From positions 30,281,047 through 30,345,046 of the forward strand of contig NC_085138.1 of NCBI RefSeq assembly GCF_035046485.1: 64,000 nt of DNA, written 5' to 3'. Position 1 is the stretch's first letter. Every line of letters begins with the position of its first letter. A program made the translations under genes and the position numbers. Positions 1-11,909 of this stretch are shown here, piece after piece. The stretch is from Aedes albopictus (taxonomy: Eukaryota > Arthropoda > Insecta > Diptera > Culicidae). The notes under the pieces are model-generated. The model worked only from the letters and a program-made list of their open reading frames with translations. It was not told where the DNA came from and did not search any database.

Positions 1-2505
1 GAATTCCTCCGGAAATTCCTCCAGGAATTCCTGGAGGAATTTCCGGAGGAATTCCTGGAGGAATTTCCGGAGGAATTCCTGGAGAAATTTCCGGAGGAAT
101 TCCTGGATTAATTCGTGGAGGAATTCCTGGAGAAATTTCCAGAGGAACTCCGGGGGGAATTTCCGGAGGAACTCCTGGAGGAATTTCCGGAGGAATTCCT
201 GGAAGAACTTCCGTAGGAATTCCTGGAGGAATTTCCGGAGGAATTCCTGGAGGAATTTCCGGAGGAATTCCTGGGGGATTTTCCGGAGGAATTCCTGGGG
301 GAATTTCTGGAGGAATTCCTGGGGGAATTTCCGGAGGAATCCCTGGGGGAATTTCCGGAGGAATTCCTGGGGGAATTTCTGGAGGAATTCCTGGGGGAAT
401 TTCCGGAGGAATCCCTGGGGGAATTTCCGGAGGAATTCCTGGGGGAATTTCCGGAGGAATTCCTGGGGGAATTTCCGGAGGAATTCCTGGGGGAATTTCC
501 GGAGGAATTCCTGGGGGAATTTCCGGAGGAATTCCTGGGGGAATTTCCGGAGGAATTCCTGGGGGAATTTCCGGAGGAATTTCCGGAGGAATTCCTGGGG
601 GAATTTCCGGAGGAATTCCTGGGGGAATTTCCGGAGGAATTCCTGGAGGAATTTCCGGAGGAATTCCTGGGGGATTTTCCGGAGGAATTCCTGGGGGAAT
701 TTCTGGAGGAATTCCTGGGGGAATTTCCGGAGGAATCCCTGGGGGAATTTCCGGAGGAATTCCTGGGGGAATTTCCGGAGGAATTCCTGGGGGAATTTCC
801 GGAGGAATTTCCGGAGAAATTCCTGGGGGAATTTCCGGAGGAATTCCTGGGGGAATTTCCGGAGGAATTCCTGGGGGAATTTCCGGAGGAATTCCTGGGG
901 GAATTTCCGGAGGAATTCCTGGGGGAATTTCCGGAGGAATTCCTGGGAGAATTTCCGGAGGAATTCCTGGGGGAATTTCCGGAGGAATTCCTGGGGGAAT
1001 TTCCGGAGGAATTCCTGGGGGAATTTCCGGAGGAATTCCTGATGGAATCTCCGGAGGAATTCCTGGGGAAATTTCCGGAGGAATTCCTGGAGGAATTTCC
1101 GGAGGAATTCCTGGAGAAATTTCCGGAGGAATTCCAGGAGAAATTTCCGGAAGAATTCCTGGGGGAATTTTCGGAGGAATTCCTGGGGGAATTTCCGGAG
1201 GAATTCCTGGGGGAATTTCCGGAGGAATTCCTGGGGGAATTTCCGGAGGAATTCCTGGAGGAATTTCCGGAGGAATTCCTGGAGGAATTTCCGGAGGAAT
1301 TCCTGGAGGAATTTCCGGAGGAATTCCTGGAGGAATTTCCGGAGGAATTCCTGGAGGAATTTCCGGAGGAATTCCTGGAGGAATTTCCGGAGGAATTCCT
1401 GGAGGAATTTCCGGAGGAATTCCTGGAGGAATTTCCGGAGGAATTCCTGGAGGAATTTCCGGAGGAATTCCTGGAGGAATTTCCGGAGGAATTCCTGGAG
1501 GAATTTCCGGAGGAATTCCTGGAGGAATTTCCGGAGGAATTCCTGGAGGAATTTCCGGAGGAATTCCTGGAGGAATTTCCGGAGGAATTCCTGGAGGAAT
1601 TTCCGGAGGAATTCCTGGAGGAATTTCCGGAGGAATTCCTGGAGGAATTTCCGGAGGAATTCCTGGAGGAATTTCCGGAGGAATTCCTGGAGGAATTTCC
1701 GGAGGAATTCCTGGAGGAATTTCCGGAGGAATTCCTGGAGGAATTTCCGGAGGAATTCCTGGAGGAATTTCCGGAGGAATTCCTGGAGGAATTTCCGGAG
1801 GAATTCCTGGAGGAATTTCCGGAGGAATTCCTGGAGGAATTTCCGGAGGAATTCCTGGAGGAATTTCCGGAGGAATTCCTGGAGGAATTTCCGGAGGAAT
1901 TCCTGGAGGAATTTCCGGAGGAATTCCTGGAGGAATTTCCGGAGGAATTCCTGGAGGAATTTCCGGAGGAATTCCTGGAGGAATTTCCGGAGGAATTCCT
2001 GGAGGAATTTCCGGAGGAATTCCTGGAGGAATTTCCGGAGGACTTCCTGGAAGAATTTCCGGAGGAATTCCTGGAGGAATTTCCGGAGGAATTCCTGGAA
2101 GAATTTCCGGAGGAATTCCTGGAGGAATTTCCGGAGGAATTCCTGGAGGAATTTCCGGAGGAATTCCTGGAGGAATTTCCGGAGGAATTCCTGGAGGAAT
2201 TTCCGGAGGAATTCCTGGAGGAATTTCCGGAGGAATTCCTGGAGGAATTTCCGGAGAAATTCCTGGATTAATTCGTGGAGGAATTCCTGGAGAAATTTCC
2301 AGAGGAACTCCAGGGGGAATTTCCGGAGGAACTCCTGGAGGAATTTCCGGAGGAATTCCTGGAAGAACTTCCGTAGGAATCCCTGGAAGAACTTCCGTAG
2401 GAATAGCTGGAAGCATTTCCGTAGGAATTCCTGGAGGAATTTCCGGAAGAAGTCCTAGAAGAATTTTCATAGGAATTTCTGTAGGAACTTCTGTAGGAAT
2501 TCCTG
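1..2505. repeat. 24-bp minisatellite array 1 (about 104 units, truncated by window edge)
   Basis: Tandem 24-bp unit made of two related 12-bp halves, GGAATTCCTGGA and GGAATTTCCGGA. From about 230 to 1250 the unit is mainly the variant with a GGGGG run; from about 1250 to 2040 it is nearly uniform (about 33 consecutive identical units). The last 130 bp are divergent. A 409-codon open frame (1042-2271) reads as repeats of EEFPEEFL, but it exists because the unit is 24 bp and lacks stops in that frame; I do not call it a gene. A block at 101-220 recurs at 2261-2380. Confidence 0.97.
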
Positions 2506-2514
2506 GTGTTTATC

Positions 2515-3210
2515 TTCGAAAAATTGACCCCGGAACCACCGGAACCGATTCCCGGGAAATCTGAATACCGGTTCTACAAAATGGCCAACAGTATTTCAGA
2601 TAACGCAATATTAGCCCAGAATGATGTATTTTGAAAACCACGATGTTTGTCGCATGACGGTATTGAACCATTTTCAAAACTTGGCCCCGGAACTGGATTC
2701 CGGAAAATCCGTATACCGATTCCATAATGGCCAAATGTATCCTAAGTGGCCAAGCCATAATTTTCAAAATCATGAAGTTTGATATGTCGCATGATGGTGT
2801 TTGTTTATTTTCGAAAATTGGACCCCGGAACCACCGGAACCGATTCCCGGGAAATCCGAATACCGATTCCAAAATGGCCAACAGTATTTCAGACAACGCC
2901 AAAACAGCACAGCATGATGCATCTTGAAAAATCATGAAGTTTGATATGTCGCATGATGGTGTTTGTTTATTTTCGAAAATTGGACCCCGGAACCATCGGA
3001 ACCGATTCCCGGGAAATCCGAATACCGGTTCCAAAATGTCCAACAGTATTTCAGACAACGCCAAAACAGCACAGAATGATGCATCTTGAAAAATCATGAA
3101 GTTTGAGGTGTCGCATGATGGGATTGAATCATATTCAAAAATTGACCCCGGAACCGGTTCCCTGGAACATCCGTAAAACAGGTTCCAAGGCACGTAGTGA
3201 CCGGGATGGA
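2515..3210. repeat. Tandem ~160-bp repeat adjoining the minisatellite
   Basis: The landmark GACCCCGGAACC (or a near match) recurs at about 2527, 2684, 2821, 2983 and 3144, giving spacings near 160 bp and one shorter unit of about 137 bp. Each unit also holds a copy of TTTCAGACAACGCCAAAACA and a stretch with ATGTCGCATGATGG. The minisatellite joins the first unit inside its GGTGTTT...TTCGAAAA segment. The unit resembles in composition (CCGGAACC cores) the 152-bp monomers at 23.3-25.0 kb. Short open frames here (for example minus strand 2510-3193) are repeats of the monomer, not a gene. Confidence 0.85.
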
Positions 3211-3703
3211 CTTCTAGACAATTTTTTCTATCATTCTAGTGCACTTAGGTCTGAAAACTGAACGGCTCTCATATCGAAAATTTACTTTTTCCAAAATGGC
3301 CAAATCGAATGACCCATTTTGATTCCGGAATAACTCCGGAACCAGGTGGCCATTCCAACAATCCCTTGCAAATCCTTAAAATAGAAGGATATCCGCTTAT
3401 TGTGTCAAAATTTGGTCGAAAAATATTGAAAAACAAAAAAGTTATAACGAAAAGAGTATTTTTTCGCACTCTCGGTAGGGGGGGTTGGTAACGGAAGGGT
3501 TAATGTCCATGTAGACTTCAGAAAACAAAATGACGAATTATCAACATAGGTTTGTATGGTTTGAGTTCAGATTTGTTCGAGATTTTTTTTTGTGTATTGT
3601 TACGATATTTAAGAACCTGTACATTATATTGTTAATTATTTATTCACAATACATTTTATGGTGCATATACATACATAATATTGTTTTTATATTGTCTTCT
3701 AAG
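3211..3703. other. No gene; degenerate CCGGAA-containing repeat tail
   Basis: The first ~280 bp still carry repeat-like words (TCCAAAATGGCC, CCGGAATAACTCCGGAACC), so this is probably the continuation of the adjoining tandem repeat. The rest is AT-rich with no open frame or RNA gene that I can support. Confidence 0.5.
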
Positions 3704-4198
3704 TAGGGTGCCTGTACCAATTATGGCACTATCTAAGGAAAACTATTTGTTCAAAAATAACGAGAAGACCAACGAATGTCACCAATATGTTAAAAGATAG
3801 TTTAGTTTCCATACTTTACAGGAAAAATATAAAAACGGAGCCAAAACTACTTTTAGAATTTATTACAGCGTGTGCCAATGATAGGAACCCTGTACCAGTT
3901 ATGGCTACATTTTTTAATTTCGGTTCCTTTTCGCACTATTTGCATGCATTTCTTATGGGATTAGCCATAATTGGTACACTATGGCGAAAAAGGGTGCAAG
4001 GAAGTCGAAATTTTAAGGAAAATGATTTATTTCTACCATAATTTGAGCAAAATGTGAACTTGAAATGAGTGCAACCATCTTTTGTGAACATGATCTGATG
4101 TTCACATTTTGTTTTATTGTTGATATATATCGTTAAAGGGTGAAAATCAACTATGGCGAATAATTGGTACTATAGCCATAATTGGTACATTTACCCTA
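3704..4198. mobile_element. MITE with TA-flanked terminal inverted repeats
   Basis: The left end TAGGGTGCCTGTACCAATTA and the right end TAATTGGTACATTTACCCTA are imperfect inverted copies. The element begins and ends in TA, as in Tc1/mariner-type insertions. Extra internal copies of GCCATAATTGGTAC lie near 3964 and 4172. The small open frame at 3787-4041 has no recognisable domain and I regard it as chance. Confidence 0.65.
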
Positions 4199-5089
4199 TA
4201 TGGTATCCACAGTTGTATTGCAAATGTATTGTAATGTAACAATACAATATATTGCATTTGTATAGGACATTTTTCGAGGGAGTGTCAGAGGATGTCTTTA
4301 ACTGTTTTCGCTACAGTCTTGGTTTTTGAGATTTTTTTTAATGCGGATGTTCATATCATAGCGGTCTAATACATTCTTGAATTGATTTATTGAACAAATT
4401 CCTTGACAGAAAAGTAGAGGAAACCCATGAGAAATTTTCGAAAAATGTAGCACTGTTTCTAAAGATTTTAGTAAAACTTTTGATGTAATTTCTGGTATAT
4501 TTATCGGAAAAAAATCATCTTTTGTATTGTTCTTAGAATTTTGTTAGTGTTTTGGGCCTTTGCTTCAGTATTCCGTTGGAATTTCCTGTATAAATTATCA
4601 AAAATATCGAGGATGCATTTGTAATTAAAAGAATCAATGAAGTGCAGTAAAAGGTCAATCTTAAAGTACAATTATTCCTTAGCGTAATTTTCTTTATGTT
4701 GAATTGTAGAATTTCTGAAGAAAAAATCAACAAATTGCGACATCTGGTCAGTATTTGCAAGTTTCCCATGATGTTTTTTTTTCAGGGCAAACATTGGTTG
4801 AAGATTTGTCTAATATATCTTTTTTTTGAAAATTAGATTCTTCAATGTATTTTCTATGATTAATCAACATTATTTATACAGAATACTTTTGCGCTTTTCA
4901 ACATCATAAGATTTGATTTGCAACAAGAAGTTATTATATTCGTTGCAGATCAACAAGGACTTCTAGAGGTACTACTGGTTCTACTAATTCTATCTATGAA
5001 TGACAAACTGATATTTTTTAGAAGTTCCTTAAAATAACCTTTGAAGAATTACTCTAGTTTTTTTATGTGGCTTTATAAAGAACCTTTTA
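4199..5089. other. AT-rich intergenic sequence
   Basis: No coding region, RNA gene or clear repeat seen. A short ATTGTAATGTAACAATACAAT palindrome-like stretch lies near 4230. Confidence 0.5.
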
Positions 5090-6060
5090 AAATGCTTATA
5101 GGAATATCTGAAGAATCCCTGCGAGAATCTCTGAAACAATTCCAGGAGATGGTTTTAAAGAAATCGCATGAGAAATTCCAGAAATGTCTTCAGTAACCCA
5201 TAACAAAAATTTCAAAGGGATGCCTGGAGGAACCTTTGAAAGAATTTCCAAAGAAATCACTGTAAAATATTTGAAATAAAAAAAATCCTGAAATAAACTT
5301 AAAAAGAATCCGTGGAGGAATTTCCAAAAGAAACATGGAGTATTTTTTGAATAAATCTTTTATCTAATTCCTGTGGAAATCCCTCGAGCTATTCTAGAAG
5401 AATCCCTGGAGGAATATCTGAAAGAATCCCAAGGAAATTCCAGATGGAGTTACTTAAAAAAATCCTGGAAGAGTTTTTGAAAAATAACTTCTTCAGATAC
5501 CCTTGGAAGAATTATTATAAGGTTTTATTAATAAATATTCAGTAATGTTTCTGGAGAAATCATTTACAAAAAAGAATTTTAAAAGAATTCCCGGAAGACT
5601 TCGTGAACGTATTTAAAAAAAAATCACTGAAAGAATTTCTAGAATAATACTTAAACCTCTGTAAAGACTCCTAGAAAAAGCTCATGAGAAATTCCCAAAT
5701 AAATTTCTGTAGGAGTTTCTATAAATTATGTATGAAACACTTGTTAATTTCACAGATAATCCGAGTGGGAATTCTTAAAGGTATTCTTAGCAGAGATTCT
5801 GGAGGAATTTCTGGGGAAATACATGAAGGAATTCCCGTAAGCACTCCTGACGGCATCTCTGTATGAATTTCTGCAATATTCACCGGAGGAATATATGCTG
5901 GAATCACATAAACAAATAATGAAAGAACTTCAGGAGGATACTGAAGACGTTCTTTGAAGAAACTTGTTGAGGAATCCCTGAACGAATTTTTAAAGGAACC
6001 GAAGGAAGAATACATGGAAGAATCCTCGGATTACTTTATAAAAGGAATTCCTGCAGTTTT
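5090..6060. repeat. Decayed GGAATTCC-type minisatellite
   Basis: Words such as GAAGAATCCCTG, GGAGGAATTTC, GGAAGAATTCCC and GGAGGAATATCTG recur at 12-15 bp multiples with many substitutions and indels. The orientation matches array 1 (purine-rich GGA/GAA on the plus strand). Small open frames such as 5684-5866 are products of the repeat. Confidence 0.7.
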
Positions 6061-6640
6061 GTTTTTGAAGGGGGAACTTCCATGAACTCTGTTCGGGGGC
6101 TTCAGCAAAGTGTGACAACCCATACACAAATTTCATAAGTCCTATACAAAAAATGTGCCGAAGTGGGCAAGGGGTTGAAAATGGACATTTTTTTTCTTGA
6201 ATTAATTCATACTACCCGCCAATAATACGGAATCGTTGGATCGTTGTAATTGCAATAATGCAGAATCCAAAATAAGGAGGAAAAATGGAGTAAACTTTCA
6301 ACACTTTTTAGGGTGCTGGTGCTGCAATATTCAGTATGAGTGTTGCAATAGAGCTTTTCTGTTGACAGGTTCGTGTACACTGTTTACAACTACCGAACAA
6401 AGGTGCAAATGCTGAACTGTCAAATATCTTCAAGAACTTCAAACTTTCTTGTTCTTGCTGCTTTCCCGGTCGATTTTTGCAATTATTTTTTCGTACGAAA
6501 ACGTCAGAACCGCAACAGTGAAAGAATTATGTAGATCTGTTGACCCGTTCCCGAGTCTATTCGTGACATACAAACATTATTCCATTTTATTTATATAGAT
6601 GACCGAAGTTGGTTATATAGGTGTATTATGTAACAGGAAG
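6061..6640. other. No gene seen
   Basis: Mixed unique-looking sequence. I see no open frame with a domain, no tRNA and no tandem repeat. Confidence 0.4.
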
Positions 6641-7270
6641 AGGGTCTCAGGGGTGTTTTATGGGGTTCCAGCAGGTTACAGGTGGGCTCCAGGGGGATTC
6701 AGCTGGAAGATGCGCATGAAAGGTTCCCAGGGGCATGGCAGAGGGTCTTAGGGGTGTTAAGAGGTGGTCTAAAGGGAGGTTCAAGAGGTCTCACGGAGTT
6801 CCAGGTAGGCACCAGGCTGGTTCCAGGCGGTCTTTGGGGCGTTTCAGGAGAGCTCAGGATGTTTCAGAGGGTCATGATATGCCTTCGAACGCCTCTGGAG
6901 CCTTGATAACTCTTATAATGTCCTTTATCTATTAGAAATACCCCTGAAACCACTTTGAACGCCCAAAAAAGGCTCTAGAAGTCCCCTGTAATGCCCCTAA
7001 AACCTTTTAAAGCCCCCCTGAATGCTTTGGAACGCCACTGAAAGTCTTTCCTGACACACCCTGACAATTTCTGAAAAGCCTCTGAATCGTCTCTAAAACC
7101 TCTTAAAGCGACCCTGAATTCCTCGTAAACTTATTGCAACGCCATCGGAACGCCCTTAAAGGCTCCTGAAATCCCCTGAAGCAACCTTCAAAAACGTCCC
7201 TTGAAACTCCCATTTTTGAGCTCTCTGGGAACTTCCTGAAAAACTCCTTGGCCCCATCTCAAATGCTTTG
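6641..7270. repeat. Degenerate short repeat in inverted arrangement
   Basis: The left half (about 6641-6900) is rich in GGGGTTCCAG, TTTCAGGGG and GGCGTTTCAGG words; the right half (about 6945-7270) carries the complementary type, such as CCCCTGAAA, GAACGCC and CCTGAAATCCCC. This suggests a decayed short-period repeat that inverts around 6900-6940. Overlapping short open frames in the left half are artefacts of the repeat. Confidence 0.5.
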
Positions 7271-8169
7271 GAGCCAACCCAGTTTTCGCGAACAAGGTTT
7301 GGTAAATAGGGTGCACAGCTTTGAATGAAACTACTGCTTCCTAAAACAGTAACGCACATGGATTAATAAATTGTACAGTGCAATTTTAAATGTGTTCAAA
7401 ATTTCGGTGTGAAGAATTTGACTTCGGCGGCATAAAAGGTGGCCAATTTGTGGCAGCGTTGTGGACCAAAATTAGGAGGTGACACCCACCTCTGTTCCGA
7501 GACCCTCTTTATTATTTGGAGGTTGGACTTGACAGTCTCACCACTATGTCTCGCGTATTAGTAGACACATTCCACGCGTTACGTTTTGCGCGAGAATCAA
7601 ACTTTCGCTTCCAAAAATCGTTTTGTTGTTAAATACATGCCAACCAGCATATCAAACGATCAGATTTAAATAGAAGATTCATTTTATGCGTTCTTATTGG
7701 AAATTGGACCTTTGAACTTCGAAAGTAATCAAGAAATACTGCGTAACGGGACACTATCGCAAAAAATGATGAACTTTGATCGAACGAAAAGAAATTTGCT
7801 ACTTTCTAGAAGCAGTTTTCAAGGTTTCAGGTACTATTTGAAGAATATAAGTAATTATCTTCATTTTGGTGCGAAAAGAATCATAATCGACAGCAGAAGT
7901 CCGGAAATATCATTAAAGAAAGTTCATAAACCGCGGTGTAGAAGTGCGTGGAATGTGTCAGTAGGTTCTGCTGCAGCAGTTGTTGTAATACTTTCAACAA
8001 ACAACACTCACATCATGCGTCTTCTAAATGTTCATCGATATACTATTTCCACCTTTTGATTACCACATGCCCGTCAAATATGCATATTCAGTATGTATCG
8101 GATTACTGCACAAATATTTGATTGATACTTTTTGTTTCTGATTTAGTTTCAATATACGTTACCGTTTTT
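7271..8169. other. No supported gene; one unrecognised 120-codon open frame
   Basis: The open frame 7697-8059 (+) has no domain, signal peptide or membrane segment that I recognise, and lies between repeats. I leave it as chance. No RNA gene seen. Confidence 0.4.
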
Positions 8170-9650
8170 ACCCTTCTTACACCCATAAGAAGGGTATAAA
8201 TATCGCTCGAAAAACCGACCTTCGATCCGACGCCCGGAGGGCCGAGTCTCATATACCAATGAACTCAACTCGACGAACTGAGCAAATGTCTGTATGTGTG
8301 TGTGTATGTGTGTATGTGTGTGTGTATGTGCGTTACAAAAAAAAGTCACGCACGTTTCTCAGCCGTCTGTCAACCGATTTGAGTTCACTTGGAAGCAAAT
8401 GAAAGCTACTACATCCTAGTAGATTGCTATTGATTTTTTTTTTCGATTGGACGTTTGGTTACCGAGATATCTCTCGAAGAGTACTTATGAGTCATACATC
8501 TAAACTTTTCAAGATTTTTGACCAAGTGTATCATAATAAATATTTCGACCGTTTGTCAATCGATTTGGGTTCTCTTGGCACCAAATGAAAGCTACAGCAT
8601 CCTAGTAGATCGCCCAGAAATTTTATTTCGATTGGACATTTGGTTACAGATAATTCTTTCGAAGAATACTTAGGATTTATACAACTAAACCTTTTGAGAT
8701 TTTTGACCAAGTGTATCATAATGAATATCTTAGCCGTCTGTCAACCGATTTCGGTTCTCCTGGCGCCAATTGAAAGCTACAACATTCTAGTAGAACCCTA
8801 TACAATTTCATTAGGATTGGACATTTGGTTACCGAGACATCTTTCAAAGAGTACTTAGGAGTAATACAGGTTAACTTTTTGAGAGATTTTTGACCAAGGG
8901 TACCATAATAAATATCTCAGCCGTCTGTCAACCGATTTGGGTTCTCTTAGCACCAAATGAAAGCTACAATATCCTTGTAAAAGGCCCTGAAATTTTATTT
9001 CGATTCGACATTTGATTACCGAGATATCTTACGAAGAGTATTTCAATAAATTCATAATGCTGACCTCATACAAAGTGTATACTAGCAGGTTATTGTTTTC
9101 AACAAAATTATAAATAACAAATTACAATTACACAGGAATTCTATGAAAACTAACAATATGTTAAATGAAAGCTTTGAATTTATATATTGTGGGGGAAATG
9201 CAAGAACCGGACAGTCGAAATAAATAGCTAATGCCAAAACTGATTAACTTAGTAGATATATCATTTTTGTCCTTTCTACACCATAACCATGAATACCAAG
9301 TACTTCGGAGCTAATTTAACCGACTGATTAAGAGATACTAGACAAAGTGTATCTCGCTGATTTTCTTACCCATTTGTTAATCGATTCAGGATCTTTTGGC
9401 AGTTAACAAAAGATACAATATTCCAGAATATGTAAACTATTTTTTAAACATTCCATTCAAGATTCTGAGATCTGGCATTTCAGGTAGTTTAGTCCATGGT
9501 CCATGATGCTATTTTGGAAACCAATCCACTGGCCAAATCCACAATATTTTCTAGAACTTTTGGTCAATTACACAAAATAAATATGTTAAATACAAATAAT
9601 ACAAAAATAATTTCAATAAGTGTAAGAAGGGTTCTGTTCACCATAGGTGG
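8170..9650 (+). mobile_element. Palindrome-ended non-autonomous element A (HINE/DINE-like architecture)
   Basis: The left end ACCCTTCTTACAC (8170-8182) has an exact inverted copy GTGTAAGAAGGGT at 9620-9632, followed by a short stem-loop CACC-ATA-GGTG (9639-9649). The left end is also half of a local palindrome (8170-8195). Then come a conserved block (CATATACCAATGAACTCAAC, near 8250), a TG-rich microsatellite (about 8283-8335) and about four ~186-bp monomers that start near 8361, 8547, 8732 and 8919, plus a degenerate one near 9355. This order (subterminal inverted repeat, microsatellite, central tandem repeats, terminal stem-loop) is the layout known from Helentron-associated/DINE-1 elements. 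That assignment is inference. Confidence 0.65.
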
Positions 9651-9874
9651 ATTAAATCGAGTTTTTACTTGAACTTTTCAACATTTTGTCGCGTATCTTG
9701 CTGCGTACTATTTCTCCATCATCTCGCTGCATACGTAGAATTATTCGATTGTTTTCCTTGCTTTCGTACGTTATAGTTTTCAGAGCTGCTTCTACAGAGC
9801 TTCTGCTTCAGTAGTTTTAGAAAAAAAGGGTATCTAAAATATTTTTTATGCAATTCAGTATCATAATTTATATT
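9651..9874. other. Spacer, no feature seen
   Basis: Short unique-looking stretch between two repeats. No coding potential seen. Confidence 0.4.
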
Positions 9875-10122
9875 TTATATAACTCATTTTGGTATCAGAA
9901 TGGCCAATTTTTCCAAACTGGTTCATTATGCAACTCAAACGAGTTGCAAAATTAAAAATAATTGTATAATGTTCAAAATGCAACTCATTTGGGTTGCATT
10001 ATGAACATTATACAACTCAAATGAGTTGCATTATGGAAAAAAATCATTACATAAAATTTTGTATGGAACTAGTTGCAAAACTCGAAAAAATCAACTTTTT
10101 GCAACTCGTTACATAAATAACT
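9875..10122. mobile_element. Hairpin-rich MITE with GCAACTC words
   Basis: The left end TTATATAACTCATTTTG and right end GCAACTCGTTACATAAATAA are imperfect inverted copies. Inside are several copies of ATGCAACTCATTTGGGTTGC and its complement forming a local hairpin (about 9930-10035). The same two ends bracket the much larger insertion at 28980-30922. Confidence 0.55.
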
Positions 10123-11132
10123 ATTTTTTAATATAATGACTTCGATAAAACCTTACAAACTCTGTTTTCTCCCATCTAAAATGTTTCTTACAGCTTCATT
10201 TTTTTTATCCTATACAAAATGTATGGAGTTTAAAAATCGACCCAATTTTCTCCGATTTGTTGTTTTTTTTATTATTTATCAATGACACTTACCGATTTGT
10301 TGTGTTTTTTTTTTCTAATTATCGTAAAATAATCTTAAGTTCCAGATAGCTTGAAATCTGAAGAATTTTTCGATATGCTCAGCTCAAAATTGACAAAATG
10401 GGCTCTTCACCCCTATGCATCTAGGTCTCTCATGCATATTACATTTCAGTAAATCAACCAGAACACGTTCTGAAACATGATCTCGTAAAAATTCATCATC
10501 CACCACCAATTTCACTATTGAAAATTTGAATCCCCTTACCAGACAGCATGGGATCGCCAGCATTTGGAGACCTGACATCCTGTTCACAACTCTCACGACA
10601 TCGGCGGAGACCATCCCCATTAGGGATTCCATTACATTGCAACTAGAGCAAATTTACATTCGGGATGGATTGCCCTGCATTTTATTGCACCCGGTCATTG
10701 CCATTAATTAAAACAATGGTTCATCTGTCCGGAGTCGAGATGAGAGTGTCCTTCCCTCTGCTATATATGTACAATAATGTGGATTTTCGTATGTAGCACA
10801 AAAGTTTAGTCTAGTTTTGGGTCGGAATCCGAACAAAGACTGCTGAAAGTAGTTTAATTTTGGCGACTCTGTAGCTGTAGTACTGATACCAACCGTTGTG
10901 TTGTGAAAGTCAATGTCTGTTAGGACTCTTAAGTCCTATCACCTCATTTGAAGCTCCATTCTGCATGCAAGTTCCCACTGAATGAAATATGCATGTGTGT
11001 ATAGTATATGCTTTTCTATATTAAATTATTCATCAAGTGAACAACGTGGTGTTCATCTGTCATCTGACAAACGTGATGGTGATACTGAGAACGAATGAAA
11101 TTTTAATGATGCAACAAACGGAGTCATATCCG
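10123..11132. other. Mostly featureless; possible minus-strand exon inside
   Basis: AT-rich left part. An 82-codon minus-strand open frame at 10384-10632 is the only coding-like signal and is listed separately. I see no RNA gene or tandem repeat in the remainder. Confidence 0.4.
10540..10632 (-). CDS. Possible minus-strand coding exon (weak)
   Basis: On the minus strand an ATG at 10632 opens 31 codons, starting MESLMGMVSADVV, that end at a good splice-donor match (G|GTAAGG at about 10540/10539). The open frame itself continues to 10384. The composition is less AT-rich than its surroundings, which is what drew attention. No domain is recognised, no acceptor or neighbouring exon was found, and it may be chance or an old retrogene scrap. 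Confidence 0.15.
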
Positions 11133-11909
11133 GAGCAAAGGCGGATAACAAAATGATAACAAGTTTTGTTACCTGGTTATCATTCGTTTGATAATTGAGT
11201 TCGTTATCATTTAGGTTGAATTAAGAGCCAACATAACAAAAATGATAACTCATATTTACTTCTCGAATACCAAAATGATAAGAAGTTAAGTTATCATTGA
11301 GTTCAAGTGGATAACTATTTGTGTTATACAATATTTTGTTCAACATTGCATTTAGTTATCAACATGAAAAAATACAGCTGATTGATAACTGGTTTTGTTA
11401 TCAATTAGTTATCATTCACTGCTATTTTATCGACCAAAATAGTAAAAATCTACTTTACCGACATTGTCACCTACTGAAAAAAGTTTCTTATAATTTCCAA
11501 CCAATGTTTTAAACTATTGCGCCCAGGCGGGTCTCGAACCCTGATCGAGTGATTGTCGGTCGCAGCCGATAGCCCCTATACCAACGGGACTCATTGAGAG
11601 TGATGGTAATAAAAGGCTACGCTTTCGTACTGCAGTCGCATTGAAGGTGGAAAGCGGAATCTATTTTTAGATTCGAGGTTCATCAGACTCTCAGTTTTGG
11701 GAAAGCTTTGAAGTTTGGAAACAGATAACTTATTTTGTTATCATTTAGTATTTTTATGTTATCGCGATTGACCATAATTATCGATAACAAAATGTGTTAT
11801 CATCTGGTTATCATCAATTGAAAAAGATGATAACAAAAATAACAAAATGATAACACCGATAACACAGTTTATTATCAAAGTGATATCACTTTGTTATCCG
11901 CCTTTGCTC
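11133..11909. mobile_element. GATAAC-rich MITE carrying a tRNA-like segment
   Basis: The ends GAGCAAAGGCGGATAACAAA (11133) and the inverted TTTGTTATCCGCCTTTGCTC (ends 11909) form a TIR of about 25 bp. The interior is full of GTTATCAT/ATGATAAC words in both orientations, giving high self-complementarity. A tRNA-like segment lies inside on the minus strand. No transposase is encoded. Confidence 0.75.
11517..11598 (-). ncRNA. tRNA-like segment (pseudogene or SINE head)
   Basis: Read on the minus strand it has an A-box-like TTGGTATAGGGGC and a B box GGGTTCGAGACCC at tRNA-like spacing, with a TCGG/CCGA anticodon-stem-like pair. The acceptor stem pairs poorly and the anticodon loop is not canonical, so I call it a tRNA-derived relic rather than a functional tRNA. 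It lies inside the GATAAC-rich MITE. Confidence 0.45.

Noticed and set aside
1042..2271. A 409-codon acidic repeat protein (EEFPEEFL)
   Set aside because: Same cause: a 24-bp stop-free unit. The start is simply the first ATG variant in the array.
2510..3193. A 227-codon minus-strand protein with internal repeats
   Set aside because: It is the tandem ~160-bp monomer read in one frame; no domain and no conservation pattern visible.
11517..11598. Functional tRNA gene
   Set aside because: The acceptor stem pairs poorly and the anticodon loop is irregular, and it lies inside a MITE.
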